Source: Methylophaga sp. (lineage in GTDB: Bacteria > Pseudomonadota > Gammaproteobacteria > Nitrosococcales > Methylophagaceae). Taken from it: a stretch of 58,375 nucleotides of DNA. This document shows positions 1 to 8,401 of the stretch, one piece after another. Where the stretch lies: contig NZSL01000007.1 in the NCBI GenBank assembly GCA_002696735.1, positions 224,442-282,816 on the forward strand, in the 5' to 3' direction. How positions within the stretch are numbered: position 1 is the first letter of the stretch; each line of letters opens with the position of its first letter. The notes under the pieces are model-generated. The model saw only the letters and a program-made list of their open reading frames with translations, ran no database searches and was not told the DNA's origin. The translations under genes were made by a program, and so were the position numbers.

Positions 1-56
1 ACGACTTGAGGTCCGTGATCCCCGCCCATAGCATCAATCGAAATTGTTAAAGTCAA
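1..56 (-). CDS. plsX: phosphate acyltransferase PlsX, 5' end only
   Basis: Only the first 18 codons lie in the window; the gene continues beyond base 1. The translated start reads LTLTISIDAMGGDHGP, which carries the IDAMGGD signature found at the N-terminus of PlsX. PlsX makes acyl-phosphate from acyl-ACP for phospholipid synthesis. An in-frame TAA lies three codons upstream and no ATG precedes the conserved block, so a TTG start at 56-54 is the only reasonable choice. The gene follows rpmF by 13 bases, the usual yceD-rpmF-plsX order. A strong Shine-Dalgarno sequence is not visible. Confidence 0.85.
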   Translation of the reverse strand, partial: MTLTISIDAMGGDHGPQV

Positions 57-69
57 TTTCTGTTAAGCC

Positions 70-249
70 TTATTCACTCTTATCAGCAATGACTTTACGG
101 CCACGATAGTAACCGTCAGCAGTAACATGATGACGACGGTGTAATTCACCTGAAGTCGAATCAACTGCTAATGTTGACTCGGTTAATGCATCATGTGAAC
201 GACGCATACCGCGACGTGAAGGACTCTTTTTACTCTTTTGAACAGCCAT
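70..249 (-). CDS. rpmF: 50S ribosomal protein L32
   Basis: This 59-residue protein begins [20 protein letters not shown] and has the [11 protein letters not shown]-like C-terminal block (here [16 protein letters not shown]) typical of bacterial L32. It has none of the four zinc-binding cysteines of the C+ form, so it is the zinc-free type common in gammaproteobacteria. L32 is a small basic protein of the large ribosomal subunit. The ATG at 249 has a good ribosome binding site (TAGGAG) about eight bases upstream. It lies between yceD and plsX on the same strand and is almost certainly cotranscribed with both. Confidence 0.97.
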   Translation of the reverse strand: MAVQKSKKSPSRRGMRRSHDALTESTLAVDSTSGELHRRHHVTADGYYRGRKVIADKSE

Positions 250-283
250 GGCTTAAACTCCTAAACCCAAAACGACAAATAAA

Positions 284-802
284 TTATTTCTTCGATTTCA
301 ACGAAGATAAAACGGCAAACGGTGAGACTGGTTTTTCAGGCTCAATTTCTTCATCTCCTGCTTGCCATAATTCTTCTGGCAAACATGGATAATCATGTTT
401 TGGCACTATTGGTAAGGCAAGTATTAACTCATCTTCCACAATCTGTGCCGGATCAACTTGTTTTGCATCATTCAAGATCCATGGCTCGTATTGTTCGGCA
501 AGACCTTCAATTTTCCCTTCGTGCCGAACCAGTGCCAATATCGTTGTAATGTTCATTGAATGAGCCATCGGCTCCATACAACGTTCACATAACAGATTAA
601 CCGTTACAGCAAACTGTCCACGCATATAGGGCGTGCCGGTTGTATCAATATCAAACTGCATATCGACCGACACTGTTCCTGAATTGTCGTGCAACATTTC
701 GCTCAACCGCGACATTTTACTGACCGGGATTTCCCCCGCTATCTGTAAACCGCTGTGAGCAAAACGAAACGGATCAATCTCTTTTGGCAATTGCTGATGC
801 AT
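284..802 (-). CDS. yceD: YceD / DUF177 family protein (23S rRNA accumulation protein)
   Basis: The protein has 172 residues from the ATG at 802. It shows the DUF177 hallmarks: a CERCMEPM motif near the middle, a VEDELILALPIVPKH block, and the closing PFAVLSSLK motif. YceD is linked to normal 23S rRNA levels; its mechanism is not settled. An in-frame TTG at 841 would add 13 residues, but the family begins near the MHQQLPKEIDP segment, so I chose 802. The gene heads the yceD-rpmF-plsX group. A TATAAT box lies only a few bases upstream of this ATG, so the message may be almost leaderless. Confidence 0.9.
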   Translation of the reverse strand: MHQQLPKEIDPFRFAHSGLQIAGEIPVSKMSRLSEMLHDNSGTVSVDMQFDIDTTGTPYMRGQFAVTVNLLCERCMEPMAHSMNITTILALVRHEGKIEGLAEQYEPWILNDAKQVDPAQIVEDELILALPIVPKHDYPCLPEELWQAGDEEIEPEKPVSPFAVLSSLKSKK

Positions 803-812
803 AATCGACGGG

Positions 813-841
813 ATTATATAAGAATTGGTATCAAACAGCAA
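813..841 (-). promoter_or_regulatory. putative sigma70 promoter of yceD-rpmF-plsX
   Basis: On the minus strand a perfect TATAAT (813-818) is preceded by a poor -35 (TTGCTG) at 17 bases. Transcription would start near 806, about four bases before the yceD ATG at 802. This supports the 802 start over the upstream TTG. The call rests on sequence alone. Confidence 0.4.
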
Positions 842-876
842 AAAGCTGTTGATTCCTGCTGATTTCAGCAGGAATC
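841..876 (-). terminator. intrinsic terminator of purF
   Basis: A perfect 12-base inverted repeat (851-862 and 865-876, GATTCCTGCTGA arms) lies just past the purF stop. On the minus strand it is followed within a few bases by CAGCTTTTTGCTG, which supplies a short T run. The tight centre means the last pairs must open to form a loop. The position between purF and the yceD promoter fits a terminator. Confidence 0.6.
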
Positions 877-909
877 AAACGTTTGAAATTAGTACGATGA
901 CTGTGCAAT

Positions 910-2418
910 TTAAACGTCATTATGTAGCTCAATAGTAACGTTACCTTCTTCTTCAGTCTGTTTGGACATGTCATTACGCAGCGCATCAATGTAATACAAA
1001 TAGGTTTCATCAATATCGCCGGTAATGTAATCACCATCGAAACAGGACGTATCAAAGCGTTTAACATCACTTTTCTTGTTAATGGCTTCAACCAGATCGT
1101 TTAAATCCTGATAAATCAACCAGTCTACACCCAGCTCTTCTGCAATTTGCTTAACATTGCGATTATGCGCAACAAATTCAGAGGGTGAAGGCATATCAAT
1201 ACCATACACATTAGGGAAACGAACTGGTGGTGCGGCGGAAGCAAGATAGACTTTTTTCGCGCCAGCATCTCGAGCCATTTGCACGATTTGCTGGGAAGTT
1301 GTACCACGGACGATTGAATCATCGACCAGCAACACATTTTTATCACGAAACTCCAGGTCAATAGCATTGAGCTTTTGTCTCACTGATTTTTTACGTTGCT
1401 GTTGTCCGGGCATAATGAACGTCCGGCCGATATATCTGTTTTTAATAAAGCCTTCGCGGTAAACCACACCTAAATCATATGAAAGTTGTAATGCAGCGCT
1501 GCGACTGGTATCGGGAATTGGAATGACCACATCAATGTCATGATCAGGAAATTCGCGCTTGATTTTCTCTGCCAGTTTAGTGCCCATTCGCATACGGCTT
1601 TTGTGAACAGAGATACCGTCCATCATTGAATCAGGACGGGCAAAATAAACGTATTCAAAGATACAGGGTGATTTAACAGGGTTCTCTGCACATTGCTGGC
1701 TGTGGAAACTGCCTTCCATGTCAATAAAGATACATTCTCCCGGCTGGACATCACGCATAAATTCGAAATCCAGCGTGTCCATCACGACACTTTCAGAAGC
1801 CACAACATACTCGGTACCCTGCTCTGAGTCGCGCTTGCCAATAACGGCAGGACGGATACCATAGGGATCACGGAAAGCCAACATACCCACGCCAGCAATC
1901 ATCGCTACTGCAGCATATGCACCTTTACAACGTTTATGTACTTCTGAAACCGCTTTGAAAATATCTTCGGGTTGTGGTTTGAGCTTTCCGGAAGTCTGCA
2001 ATTCGTGAGCAAGTACATTTAATAACACTTCGGAATCTGAACCGGTATTAAGGTGACGACGATCACTTTTAAACAATTGATCTGATAACAGCTGTGTGTT
2101 GGTCAGGTTACCATTGTGGGCCAGTGCAATACCGAAAGGCGAGTTGACATAAAATGGCTGGGATTCAGCTGAGTTGGAACACCCCGCGGTAGGATAGCGT
2201 ATATGGCCAATGCCCATTGAACCTTTCAGACGAATCATATGACGGGTATGAAAAACATCTTTTACCAGTCCATTATCTTTGCGAAGATAAAACCGTCCGT
2301 TCTGGTCACACGTCATGATTCCCGCGGCATCCTGACCACGATGTTGTTGAACGGTCAGTCCGTCATAAAGTGCCTGGTTGACTTCTGAATGACCTACGAT
2401 TCCGATAATTCCACACAT
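910..2418 (-). CDS. purF: amidophosphoribosyltransferase PurF
   Basis: PurF catalyses the first step of purine synthesis: PRPP plus glutamine gives phosphoribosylamine. The 502-residue length matches the family. The N-terminus MCGIIGIVG exposes Cys2, the Ntn glutaminase nucleophile, directly after the start Met, so no propeptide is present. The glutaminase domain fills about residues 2-230. The C-terminal half carries the PRPP-binding motif [13 protein letters not shown] near residue 365. It follows cvpA by 20 bases, the cvpA-purF arrangement known in enterobacteria, and ends at a hairpin terminator. Other purine genes in this window (purM, purN, purB) are at separate sites. Confidence 0.98.
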   Translation of the reverse strand: MCGIIGIVGHSEVNQALYDGLTVQQHRGQDAAGIMTCDQNGRFYLRKDNGLVKDVFHTRHMIRLKGSMGIGHIRYPTAGCSNSAESQPFYVNSPFGIALAHNGNLTNTQLLSDQLFKSDRRHLNTGSDSEVLLNVLAHELQTSGKLKPQPEDIFKAVSEVHKRCKGAYAAVAMIAGVGMLAFRDPYGIRPAVIGKRDSEQGTEYVVASESVVMDTLDFEFMRDVQPGECIFIDMEGSFHSQQCAENPVKSPCIFEYVYFARPDSMMDGISVHKSRMRMGTKLAEKIKREFPDHDIDVVIPIPDTSRSAALQLSYDLGVVYREGFIKNRYIGRTFIMPGQQQRKKSVRQKLNAIDLEFRDKNVLLVDDSIVRGTTSQQIVQMARDAGAKKVYLASAAPPVRFPNVYGIDMPSPSEFVAHNRNVKQIAEELGVDWLIYQDLNDLVEAINKKSDVKRFDTSCFDGDYITGDIDETYLYYIDALRNDMSKQTEEEGNVTIELHNDV

Positions 2419-2438
2419 ATATTAAGACCCTGTCAGGA

Positions 2439-2930
2439 TTAGTTGAAGTTAACGTGTTCGGCGACATCAGCTGGTAAAAACTGTTTGACCCAAATCGCCA
2501 GATCTTCAAAGTGTTGTAACAATAAAGAATTTTGCCACCAACTGTCAGATGGCATGGGTGTTACTCCGGCAGCCAACACTAATATAGTGACAATTGCTGC
2601 ACCTCTAAGAATACCAAAAATCACTCCCAGAGCACGGTCAGTGCCGCTGAGACCTGTTTTTTCAACCAATTGTGAAATCAAATGATTAACCAGTGCCCCG
2701 AGTATTAATGTGACAACAAATAAGACAAAGAATGCAATAAATAGACGTAGTGTAGCTGTATCAATATAGGGCGTTAACAAACTGGCGAAGTTTGCAAAAA
2801 ACATGAATGCAACCCAAATCGCCACTATCCAGCTAATTAACGAAAGTACTTCTTTTATAAAACCGCGAACGATACTGATGCCCGACGAAATCAAAATAAT
2901 GCCGATTATTAAATAATCTACCCAGTTCAT
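2439..2930 (-). CDS. cvpA: CvpA family inner-membrane protein
   Basis: This is a 163-residue hydrophobic protein with about four membrane helices (roughly residues 5-22, 28-52, 63-86 and 103-123). The N-terminus MNWVDYLIIGIILIS is typical of CvpA, named for colicin V production and implicated in envelope stress tolerance. It sits directly upstream of purF on the same strand, the conserved cvpA-purF pair, so the two are probably one transcript. A possible sigma70 promoter lies in the 110-base gap before it. The molecular activity of CvpA is unknown. Confidence 0.92.
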   Translation of the reverse strand: MNWVDYLIIGIILISSGISIVRGFIKEVLSLISWIVAIWVAFMFFANFASLLTPYIDTATLRLFIAFFVLFVVTLILGALVNHLISQLVEKTGLSGTDRALGVIFGILRGAAIVTILVLAAGVTPMPSDSWWQNSLLLQHFEDLAIWVKQFLPADVAEHVNFN

Positions 2931-2966
2931 TATGACTCCGCGTCGAGCGAGCGTGTTAAAAGGAGA

Positions 2967-2996
2967 ATTTTATCAGAATTGCACAAACGAACCCAA
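2967..2996 (-). promoter_or_regulatory. possible sigma70 promoter of cvpA-purF
   Basis: On the minus strand TTGGGT (2991-2996) and TAAAAT (2967-2972) are separated by 18 bases, ending about 37 bases before the cvpA ATG. An AAAGGAG-type sequence follows but is too far upstream to be the cvpA ribosome binding site. The match is moderate. Confidence 0.35.
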
Positions 2997-3041
2997 TATA
3001 TTTACTTTAAATAACTAGTTAATTGAGTTGTTTGTGATGCA

Positions 3042-3767
3042 TTACTGATATGGGAAAACCTGGGTATTTATATTCAATTGGTTACGTATTGACTCAGCAG
3101 TTTTTTCCAGAGCAGATCGATCTGCACTCGGTTGCAATCTCACTCGATAAATAACGTTTCCACCTGAACGGGTTTGCTCAATCGTAGGTTTATAACCCAG
3201 CTCTTCCAACTGCTTTTTCCGACTGATTGCATTCGCTTCCATTGAAAAACTGCCTAACTGAAGAATCCAGCGCGAATTTGCTTCTGCCGGAGCAGGAGTC
3301 GATTCTGTTTTAGGCTCGGGTTGACTTATCTTGGGAGCTGGAGCTTCTACTACCGGTTCAGGTTCGGGAGCTTTTGGCGCGGGAGCAGGTTTGGGAGCCT
3401 CAGGTACCGGAGCTGGTGCTACAGTTTCAGGTTCAGGTGTTACAGGAGCTGGTGCTACAGTTTCAGGTGTGACAGGTTCTGACACAAAAGCGTCAGGTAG
3501 CTGCGGAGCAGTATTGTCTTTAACTTTAGGATCAATATCGACAAAAGCTTCGGAGGAAGACATAGCTGTTTCCAACTCTGAGTCATCATCTACCTTTTCC
3601 TGTAAAGGCTCAATCACCGATGAAAACTGAATGGGTTCTTCTTCGACTTCCTGTCTGCCGGATTCTGTCTGACTAACTTTGGATAAAACGATATAAGCGA
3701 GCACGGCGATGAAAAAGACAAGCAATAGCGTCCCGATTAAACGCTGTTGTTGTTTTTGGGTCATCAT
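3042..3767 (-). CDS. SPOR-domain inner-membrane protein (DedD-like)
   Basis: The 241-residue protein has a short cytoplasmic N-terminus, one membrane helix (about residues 11-29), a periplasmic linker very rich in Pro, Ala and Glu (about 70-160), and a C-terminal SPOR domain (about 165-241, from SRWILQLGSF to the end). SPOR domains bind glycan strands lacking stem peptides at the division septum. Architecture and position before cvpA-purF match DedD of E. coli, but the upstream gene here is lon rather than folC. Two start codons are adjacent (ATG-ATG); the second at 3764 has better spacing from the GGAG site. The linker carries a 36-base DNA repeat. Confidence 0.85.
   Translation of the reverse strand: MMTQKQQQRLIGTLLLVFFIAVLAYIVLSKVSQTESGRQEVEEEPIQFSSVIEPLQEKVDDDSELETAMSSSEAFVDIDPKVKDNTAPQLPDAFVSEPVTPETVAPAPVTPEPETVAPAPVPEAPKPAPAPKAPEPEPVVEAPAPKISQPEPKTESTPAPAEANSRWILQLGSFSMEANAISRKKQLEELGYKPTIEQTRSGGNVIYRVRLQPSADRSALEKTAESIRNQLNINTQVFPYQ
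3409..3468. repeat. 36-base-period direct repeat in the SPOR protein linker
   Basis: The 24-base unit GGAGCTGGTGCTACAGTTTC plus AGGT occurs at 3409-3432 and again at 3445-3468, a 36-base period. It encodes a duplicated twelve-residue Pro-Ala-Val-Thr-Glu segment in the periplasmic linker. Such units expand and contract by slippage. Confidence 0.8.
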
Positions 3768-3794
3768 AAATCTCCGCTACTCGCTTTTATCAGA

Positions 3795-6230
3795 TTAGTG
3801 CCGGTTTTGTGTATTAACTTCGTGAAAACTGGCCTGTTCTGGCGGCAGAACAGTTGCAGTATCCGGAGTCGGTAACACTTTTGTTGGCATATGTTGCAAG
3901 GCTTTTTCCAGAACTTCATTAATCCAGCGTACCGGAATAATTTCCAAACCGGATTTTACATTATCTGGAATTTCCCGTAAGTCTTTGACGTTATCTTTGG
4001 GAATTAAAACCGTATCAATACCACCGCGATGTGCAGCAAGCAATTTTTCTTTCAAACCACCGATTGCCAGGACCTCACCACGCAACGTGATTTCACCAGT
4101 CATCGCCACATTGGATTTAACCGGAATTCCGGTAATCGCAGATACCAGCGCCGTACACATACCGATACCCGCGCTAGGACCATCTTTTGGTGTAGCACCT
4201 TCAGGAACATGGATATGCAAATCGTGACTTTGAAGATAATCCTCAGCAATACCCCACTCTACTGCTCTTGAACGAACAACAGTGGTTGCTGCCTGAATAG
4301 ATTCCTGCATCACATCACCCAGTTTACCGGTATAACTCGCTTTACCTTTACCTGGCATCACCGCAGATTCAATAGTCAGTAATTCGCCACCGACTTCAGT
4401 CCAGGCCAGACCAGTGACCTGACCGATGCGATCATCTTCCTCGGCAACACCATATTGATAGTGGTAAACACCAAGATAATCTTCCAGGTTATCCGCTGTT
4501 ACAACCACTGTCTCTTTAGGTGATTCACGAAGAATCTGTTTAACCAGTTTGCGACAGATTTTCGAGATTTCGCGTTGCAGATTACGAACACCCGCTTCGC
4601 GTGTATAACGGCGAATGATTTCCATCACTGCAGCTTCGGTAATCTCAATTTCTCCGGCCTTTAAACCATTGTCTTTAATAACTTTTGGAAGCAGGTACTG
4701 TAAGGCAATATTCAGTTTTTCATCTTCGGTGTAACCCGCCAGTCGAATGATTTCCATCCGGTCACGCAATGCATCCGGAATATTAAGTGTATTTGCAGTA
4801 CAAACAAACATCACATCAGACAAATCATATTCAACTTCCAGGTAATGATCGGCAAATGTTGAATTCTGTTCAGGATCAAGGACTTCCAGCAATGCCGAAG
4901 CGGGGTCGCCTCGGAAATCCTGAGCCATCTTGTCTATTTCATCTAGCAAAAACAATGGGTTCCGCACACCAGTTTTGGAGATATTCTGAATCACTTTACC
5001 CGGCATTGAACCAATGTATGTACGACGATGACCACGGATTTCAGCTTCATCACGTACCCCACCCAGCGCCATTCGGCTAAATTTACGATTAGTCGCACGC
5101 GCAATTGATTGAGCAATCGATGTTTTACCAACACCAGGCGGTCCAACCAAACAAAGAATCGGGCCTTTCAGTTTTTTTACCCGTTTCTGGACAGCGAGAT
5201 ATTCAATAATGCGTTCTTTAACTTTTTCCAGACCATAATGATCTTCATCCAGCACTTTCTGAGCGTGATCCAGATCCAGAGTGACACGTGAACGTTTTTT
5301 CCACGGCACTTCGAGTAGATATTCGATATAGTTGCGAACCACTGTGGCTTCAGCAGACATCGGCGACATCATTTTTAATTTTTTCAGCTCAGATTCAGCT
5401 TTGTCACGTGCTTCAGGGCTCATGCCCGCATTGGCAATTTTTTCCGCTAATTCTTCGACTTCATTACCAGTGTCATCCAACTCGCCAAGCTCTTTCTGCA
5501 CGGCTTTAAGCTGCTCGTTCAGATAATATTCGCGCTGACTTTTTTCCATCTGTTTTTTGACGCGATTACGAATGCGTTTTTCAATCTGCTGAATATCGAT
5601 TTCCGATTCCAGAAAAGCCATTAATTTTTCAATGCGGTCTTTTACATCCGCCATTTCCAATAACAGCTGCTTATCTTCAAGTTTTAACGTCATATGCGCA
5701 GCAACGGTATCCGCCATGCGCGCGAGGTCTTCAATGCTCGATAAAGAAGCAATAACTTCAGGTGGAATTTTTTTGTTGAGTTTGACGTACTGCTCAAATT
5801 GACTTAGCAACGTGCGCATTAAAACGTCAGCTTCACGCTGATCAGGATGTTCATCGATAAAACTGGCAACTTCTGCCTCGCAAAATGCGTTGCTATTATC
5901 ATACAAAGCAACTTTGGCACGTTGCGTTCCCTCAACCAATACCTTCACGGTACCATCAGGTAATTTTAACAATTGCAGAATATTGGCAAGCGTTCCGGTT
6001 TCATACAGATTTTCGGGCGCAGGTGAATCTTCACCGGAATCTTTTTGAGCGACCAGCAGGATTTGCTTGTTTTCATCGGTAGCATGTTCAAGTGCTTTGA
6101 TGGATTTTTCACGTCCAACAAACAAAGGAATAACCATGTGAGGATATACAACAACATCACGAAGAGGCAGCACAGGCACTTTTTGCAGTGCATTGCCATC
6201 AGTTAATGTAGTTTCAAATTCTTTTTCCAT
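3795..6230 (-). CDS. lon: ATP-dependent protease Lon
   Basis: Lon is the cytoplasmic AAA+ serine protease that degrades misfolded and regulatory proteins. From the ATG at 6230 it has 811 residues, close to the usual 780-820. The N-terminal substrate domain opens with VPVLPLRDVVVYPHMVIPLF. The AAA+ module has Walker A GPPGVGKTS near residue 360 and Walker B FLLDEIDK. The C-terminal protease domain has the catalytic serine in KDGPSAG, with its Lys partner about 43 residues later. A GTG at 6263 would add 11 residues, but AAGAGGT lies eight bases before the 6230 ATG, which decides the start. A sigma32-type promoter lies 56 bases upstream. Confidence 0.98.
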   Translation of the reverse strand: MEKEFETTLTDGNALQKVPVLPLRDVVVYPHMVIPLFVGREKSIKALEHATDENKQILLVAQKDSGEDSPAPENLYETGTLANILQLLKLPDGTVKVLVEGTQRAKVALYDNSNAFCEAEVASFIDEHPDQREADVLMRTLLSQFEQYVKLNKKIPPEVIASLSSIEDLARMADTVAAHMTLKLEDKQLLLEMADVKDRIEKLMAFLESEIDIQQIEKRIRNRVKKQMEKSQREYYLNEQLKAVQKELGELDDTGNEVEELAEKIANAGMSPEARDKAESELKKLKMMSPMSAEATVVRNYIEYLLEVPWKKRSRVTLDLDHAQKVLDEDHYGLEKVKERIIEYLAVQKRVKKLKGPILCLVGPPGVGKTSIAQSIARATNRKFSRMALGGVRDEAEIRGHRRTYIGSMPGKVIQNISKTGVRNPLFLLDEIDKMAQDFRGDPASALLEVLDPEQNSTFADHYLEVEYDLSDVMFVCTANTLNIPDALRDRMEIIRLAGYTEDEKLNIALQYLLPKVIKDNGLKAGEIEITEAAVMEIIRRYTREAGVRNLQREISKICRKLVKQILRESPKETVVVTADNLEDYLGVYHYQYGVAEEDDRIGQVTGLAWTEVGGELLTIESAVMPGKGKASYTGKLGDVMQESIQAATTVVRSRAVEWGIAEDYLQSHDLHIHVPEGATPKDGPSAGIGMCTALVSAITGIPVKSNVAMTGEITLRGEVLAIGGLKEKLLAAHRGGIDTVLIPKDNVKDLREIPDNVKSGLEIIPVRWINEVLEKALQHMPTKVLPTPDTATVLPPEQASFHEVNTQNRH

Positions 6231-6285
6231 CAATGCGGACCTCTTAAGGGAGTCAACTGACACAGTAATTGTGTTCGTGAAAACA

Positions 6286-6313
6286 ATATGGGGACAGGAA
6301 TCAAGAAATCAAG
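6286..6313 (-). promoter_or_regulatory. sigma32 (heat-shock) promoter of lon
   Basis: On the minus strand CTTGATT (6307-6313), a 13-base spacer and CCCCATAT (6286-6293) match the RpoH consensus CTTGAAA-N(11-16)-CCCCATNT. The predicted start near 6279 gives a leader of about 50 bases to the lon ATG. A second AATCAAG copy at 6299-6305 is too close to the -10 to act as a -35. lon is a classic RpoH target, which supports the call. Confidence 0.85.
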
Positions 6314-6333
6314 CGTCCGGAGAAACCGGACGC
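6307..6333 (-). terminator. weak hairpin after clpX
   Basis: A GC-rich perfect stem, GCGTCCGG (6313-6320) and CCGGACGC (6326-6333) with a five-base loop, follows clpX by about 40 bases. On the minus strand the tail is CTTGATTTCTTGATT, which is T-rich but not a clean run. It may reduce read-through from clpX into the lon promoter that overlaps its edge. Confidence 0.5.
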
Positions 6334-6375
6334 GTCGATATCAGCCAAAAATTTAAAGATCCAACAGGTGGGAAA

Positions 6376-7647
6376 TTATTTATCACCTGAAGCGAGATCA
6401 GCAGGATGATCTTCGTAAATCAAAATAGGCGTGTTTTCACCGTTGATAACACTCTCATCAACAACCACTTTGGTCACATTATCCAAAGACGGCAGGTCAA
6501 ACATGGTGTCCAACAGGACATTTTCAATAATGGAACGCAAACCGCGAGCACCTGTTTTACGCTCCATTGCTTTGCGGGCAATCGCTCTTAGCGCATCTGC
6601 TCTGAATTCCAGCTCACAGTTTTCCAGTTCAAACAGTTTTTCATATTGTTTGGTCAGCGCATTTTTCGGCTCAGTTAAAATCTGCACCAAAGCAGCCTCA
6701 TCAAGCTCCTCAAGCGTTGCAACTACCGGCAAACGACCTACAAATTCAGGAATCAAACCATATTGGATTAAATCTTCTGGCTCAACGCCGCGTAATGCTT
6801 CACTTGTCGGTGAGTTGGAATCGACACTCTTAACATCAGCAGAAAAGCCAATGCCACCTTTATGGGTACGGTTACGGATAACTTTATCCAATCCGGCAAA
6901 TGCACCGCCACAGATAAACAGGATCTTGCTGGTGTCAACCTGCAAAAACTCCTGTTGCGGATGTTTTCTGCCACCTTGAGGTGGTACAGAAGCGATGGTG
7001 CCTTCAATCAACTTCAATAAAGCCTGCTGAACACCTTCACCTGACACATCACGTGTAATGGAAGGGTTATCAGACTTTTTAGAAATCTTGTCAATTTCGT
7101 CGATGTAGACAATACCGGTTTCAGCCTTTTCGACATCGTATTCACATTTCTGCAGCAGCTTTTGAATGATGTTCTCAACGTCTTCACCCACATAACCGGC
7201 CTCGGTTAATGTAGTGGCATCAGCCATAGTGAATGGAACATTAAGCTGTCTTGCCAGGGTTTCAGCAAGAAGCGTTTTACCACTACCTGTAGGTCCAATT
7301 AGCAGGATATTACTTTTGGATAACTCAACATCATCGTTTTTGGTGCCGTGACGAAGTCGTTTGTAATGGTTGTATACCGCTACCGATAACACCCGTTTAG
7401 CTTTTGCCTGACCGATAACGTAATTGTTTAGCGCTGAATCAATCTCATGGGGTGATGGCAATCTCGAATCAGCGGCCTCATCGGTTTTTTCTTGTAGCTC
7501 TTCACGAATAATATCATTGCAAAGTTCAACGCATTCATCGCAGACAAATACTGAAGGTCCAGCGATCAGTTTTTTAACTTCATGTTGGCTTTTACCGCAG
7601 AATGAACAGTAAAGTAATTTGTCGTCGTTTTTTTTGTCATCGCTCAT
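6376..7647 (-). CDS. clpX: ATP-dependent Clp protease ATP-binding subunit ClpX
   Basis: ClpX is the hexameric AAA+ unfoldase that feeds substrates to ClpP. The 423-residue protein starts with a zinc-binding domain whose four cysteines are at residues 14, 17, 36 and 39 (CSFC and CDEC). The AAA+ domain has Walker A GPTGSGKT near residue 120 and Walker [10 protein letters not shown]. The ClpP-docking IGF-type loop appears as GGIGFSADV. The ATG at 7647 has AGGAAAG eight bases upstream. It follows clpP by 29 bases and is surely cotranscribed with it. lon lies downstream behind its own heat-shock promoter. Confidence 0.99.
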   Translation of the reverse strand: MSDDKKNDDKLLYCSFCGKSQHEVKKLIAGPSVFVCDECVELCNDIIREELQEKTDEAADSRLPSPHEIDSALNNYVIGQAKAKRVLSVAVYNHYKRLRHGTKNDDVELSKSNILLIGPTGSGKTLLAETLARQLNVPFTMADATTLTEAGYVGEDVENIIQKLLQKCEYDVEKAETGIVYIDEIDKISKKSDNPSITRDVSGEGVQQALLKLIEGTIASVPPQGGRKHPQQEFLQVDTSKILFICGGAFAGLDKVIRNRTHKGGIGFSADVKSVDSNSPTSEALRGVEPEDLIQYGLIPEFVGRLPVVATLEELDEAALVQILTEPKNALTKQYEKLFELENCELEFRADALRAIARKAMERKTGARGLRSIIENVLLDTMFDLPSLDNVTKVVVDESVINGENTPILIYEDHPADLASGDK

Positions 7648-7676
7648 CGCACTACTTTCCTAACGTTTGTGATTGC

Positions 7677-8312
7677 TCAAGACTTTTCTTCAGGTCGGCT
7701 TTTCATAACAGAATCAATTAAACCATATTCTGCTGCTTGTTCACCATTCATGAAATTATCACGGTCAGTATCACGTTCAATTTTCTTAATATCCTGACCA
7801 GTGTGATGGGCCATAATTCCATTTAATCGATCACGAATGCTTAAAATTTCTTTTGCATGAATATCGATATCCGATGCCTGCCCCTGAAATCCGCCTAAAG
7901 GTTGATGCACCATAATGCGTGAGTTTGGCAAGGCGAAACGTTTTCCCTTAGCACCCGCAGTGAGCAATAATGCGCCCATGCTGGCGGCCTGACCAATACA
8001 CAAAGTGCTGACTTGGGGTTTGATAAATTGCATTGTGTCATAGATTGCCAGACCGGCGGTCACAGCACCACCCGGCGAATTGATATAAAGATGAATATCT
8101 TTGTCCGGATTTTCAGATTCAAGAAACAACATCTGGGCGACAATCAAGTTCGCCATATGGTCTTCAACCTGACCCACTAAAAAGATAATACGTTCTTTTA
8201 GCAGACGGGAATAGATATCGTAAGAACGTTCACCACGTGAAGTTTGTTCAACTACGATTGGAACCAATGCATTTTGAACTGGATTGAGTTGCTCAGAAAA
8301 TTTAGTGCTCAT
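7677..8312 (-). CDS. clpP: ATP-dependent Clp protease proteolytic subunit ClpP
   Basis: ClpP forms the tetradecameric serine protease chamber used by ClpX. The 211-residue protein has the full triad: Ser111 in [10 protein letters not shown], His136 in IMVHQPLGG, and Asp185 in the RDTDRDNFM segment. The N-terminus [20 protein letters not shown] is the canonical start of the mature chain, so about 15 residues may be removed as a propeptide. The ATG at 8312 has AGGA six bases upstream. A terminator separates it from tig, so clpP-clpX probably has its own promoter, which I cannot place with confidence. Confidence 0.99.
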   Translation of the reverse strand: MSTKFSEQLNPVQNALVPIVVEQTSRGERSYDIYSRLLKERIIFLVGQVEDHMANLIVAQMLFLESENPDKDIHLYINSPGGAVTAGLAIYDTMQFIKPQVSTLCIGQAASMGALLLTAGAKGKRFALPNSRIMVHQPLGGFQGQASDIDIHAKEILSIRDRLNGIMAHHTGQDIKKIERDTDRDNFMNGEQAAEYGLIDSVMKSRPEEKS

Positions 8313-8334
8313 AGCGGTCCTGTTTTAATGCCAA

Positions 8335-8371
8335 ATAAAAAATAACCCGTGCCCAAAAGTTTGAGCACGGG
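8335..8371 (-). terminator. intrinsic terminator of tig
   Basis: The stem CCCGTGC (8346-8352) with GCACGGG (8365-8371) lies about 30 bases past the tig stop. On the minus strand it is followed by TTATTTTTTATTT, a good U-rich tail. It sits only 23 bases before the clpP ATG, so it divides tig from clpP-clpX. Confidence 0.8.
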
Positions 8372-8401
8372 CTGTCTTTGTAAAAAAACTTGCTAGTGCC
8401 T

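Noticed and set aside
851-876. Perfect palindrome after purF considered as a regulatory operator
   Set aside because: Its place just past a stop codon, with a short T run on the same strand, fits a terminator better.
2984-3000. Possible PurR operator half-site (CACAAACG) before cvpA-purF
   Set aside because: The second half of the ACGCAAACGTTTGCGT palindrome is absent; one half-site is expected by chance.
3331-3630. Plus-strand 99-codon open frame rich in Gly, Ala, Ser and Thr, opposite the SPOR gene
   Set aside because: It is the mirror of the Pro/Ala/Glu-rich linker codons; composition bias explains the open frame and no ribosome site is present.
6431-6979. Plus-strand 182-codon open frame opposite clpX
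   Set aside because: clpX is unmistakable on the minus strand; the antisense frame has no recognisable protein features.
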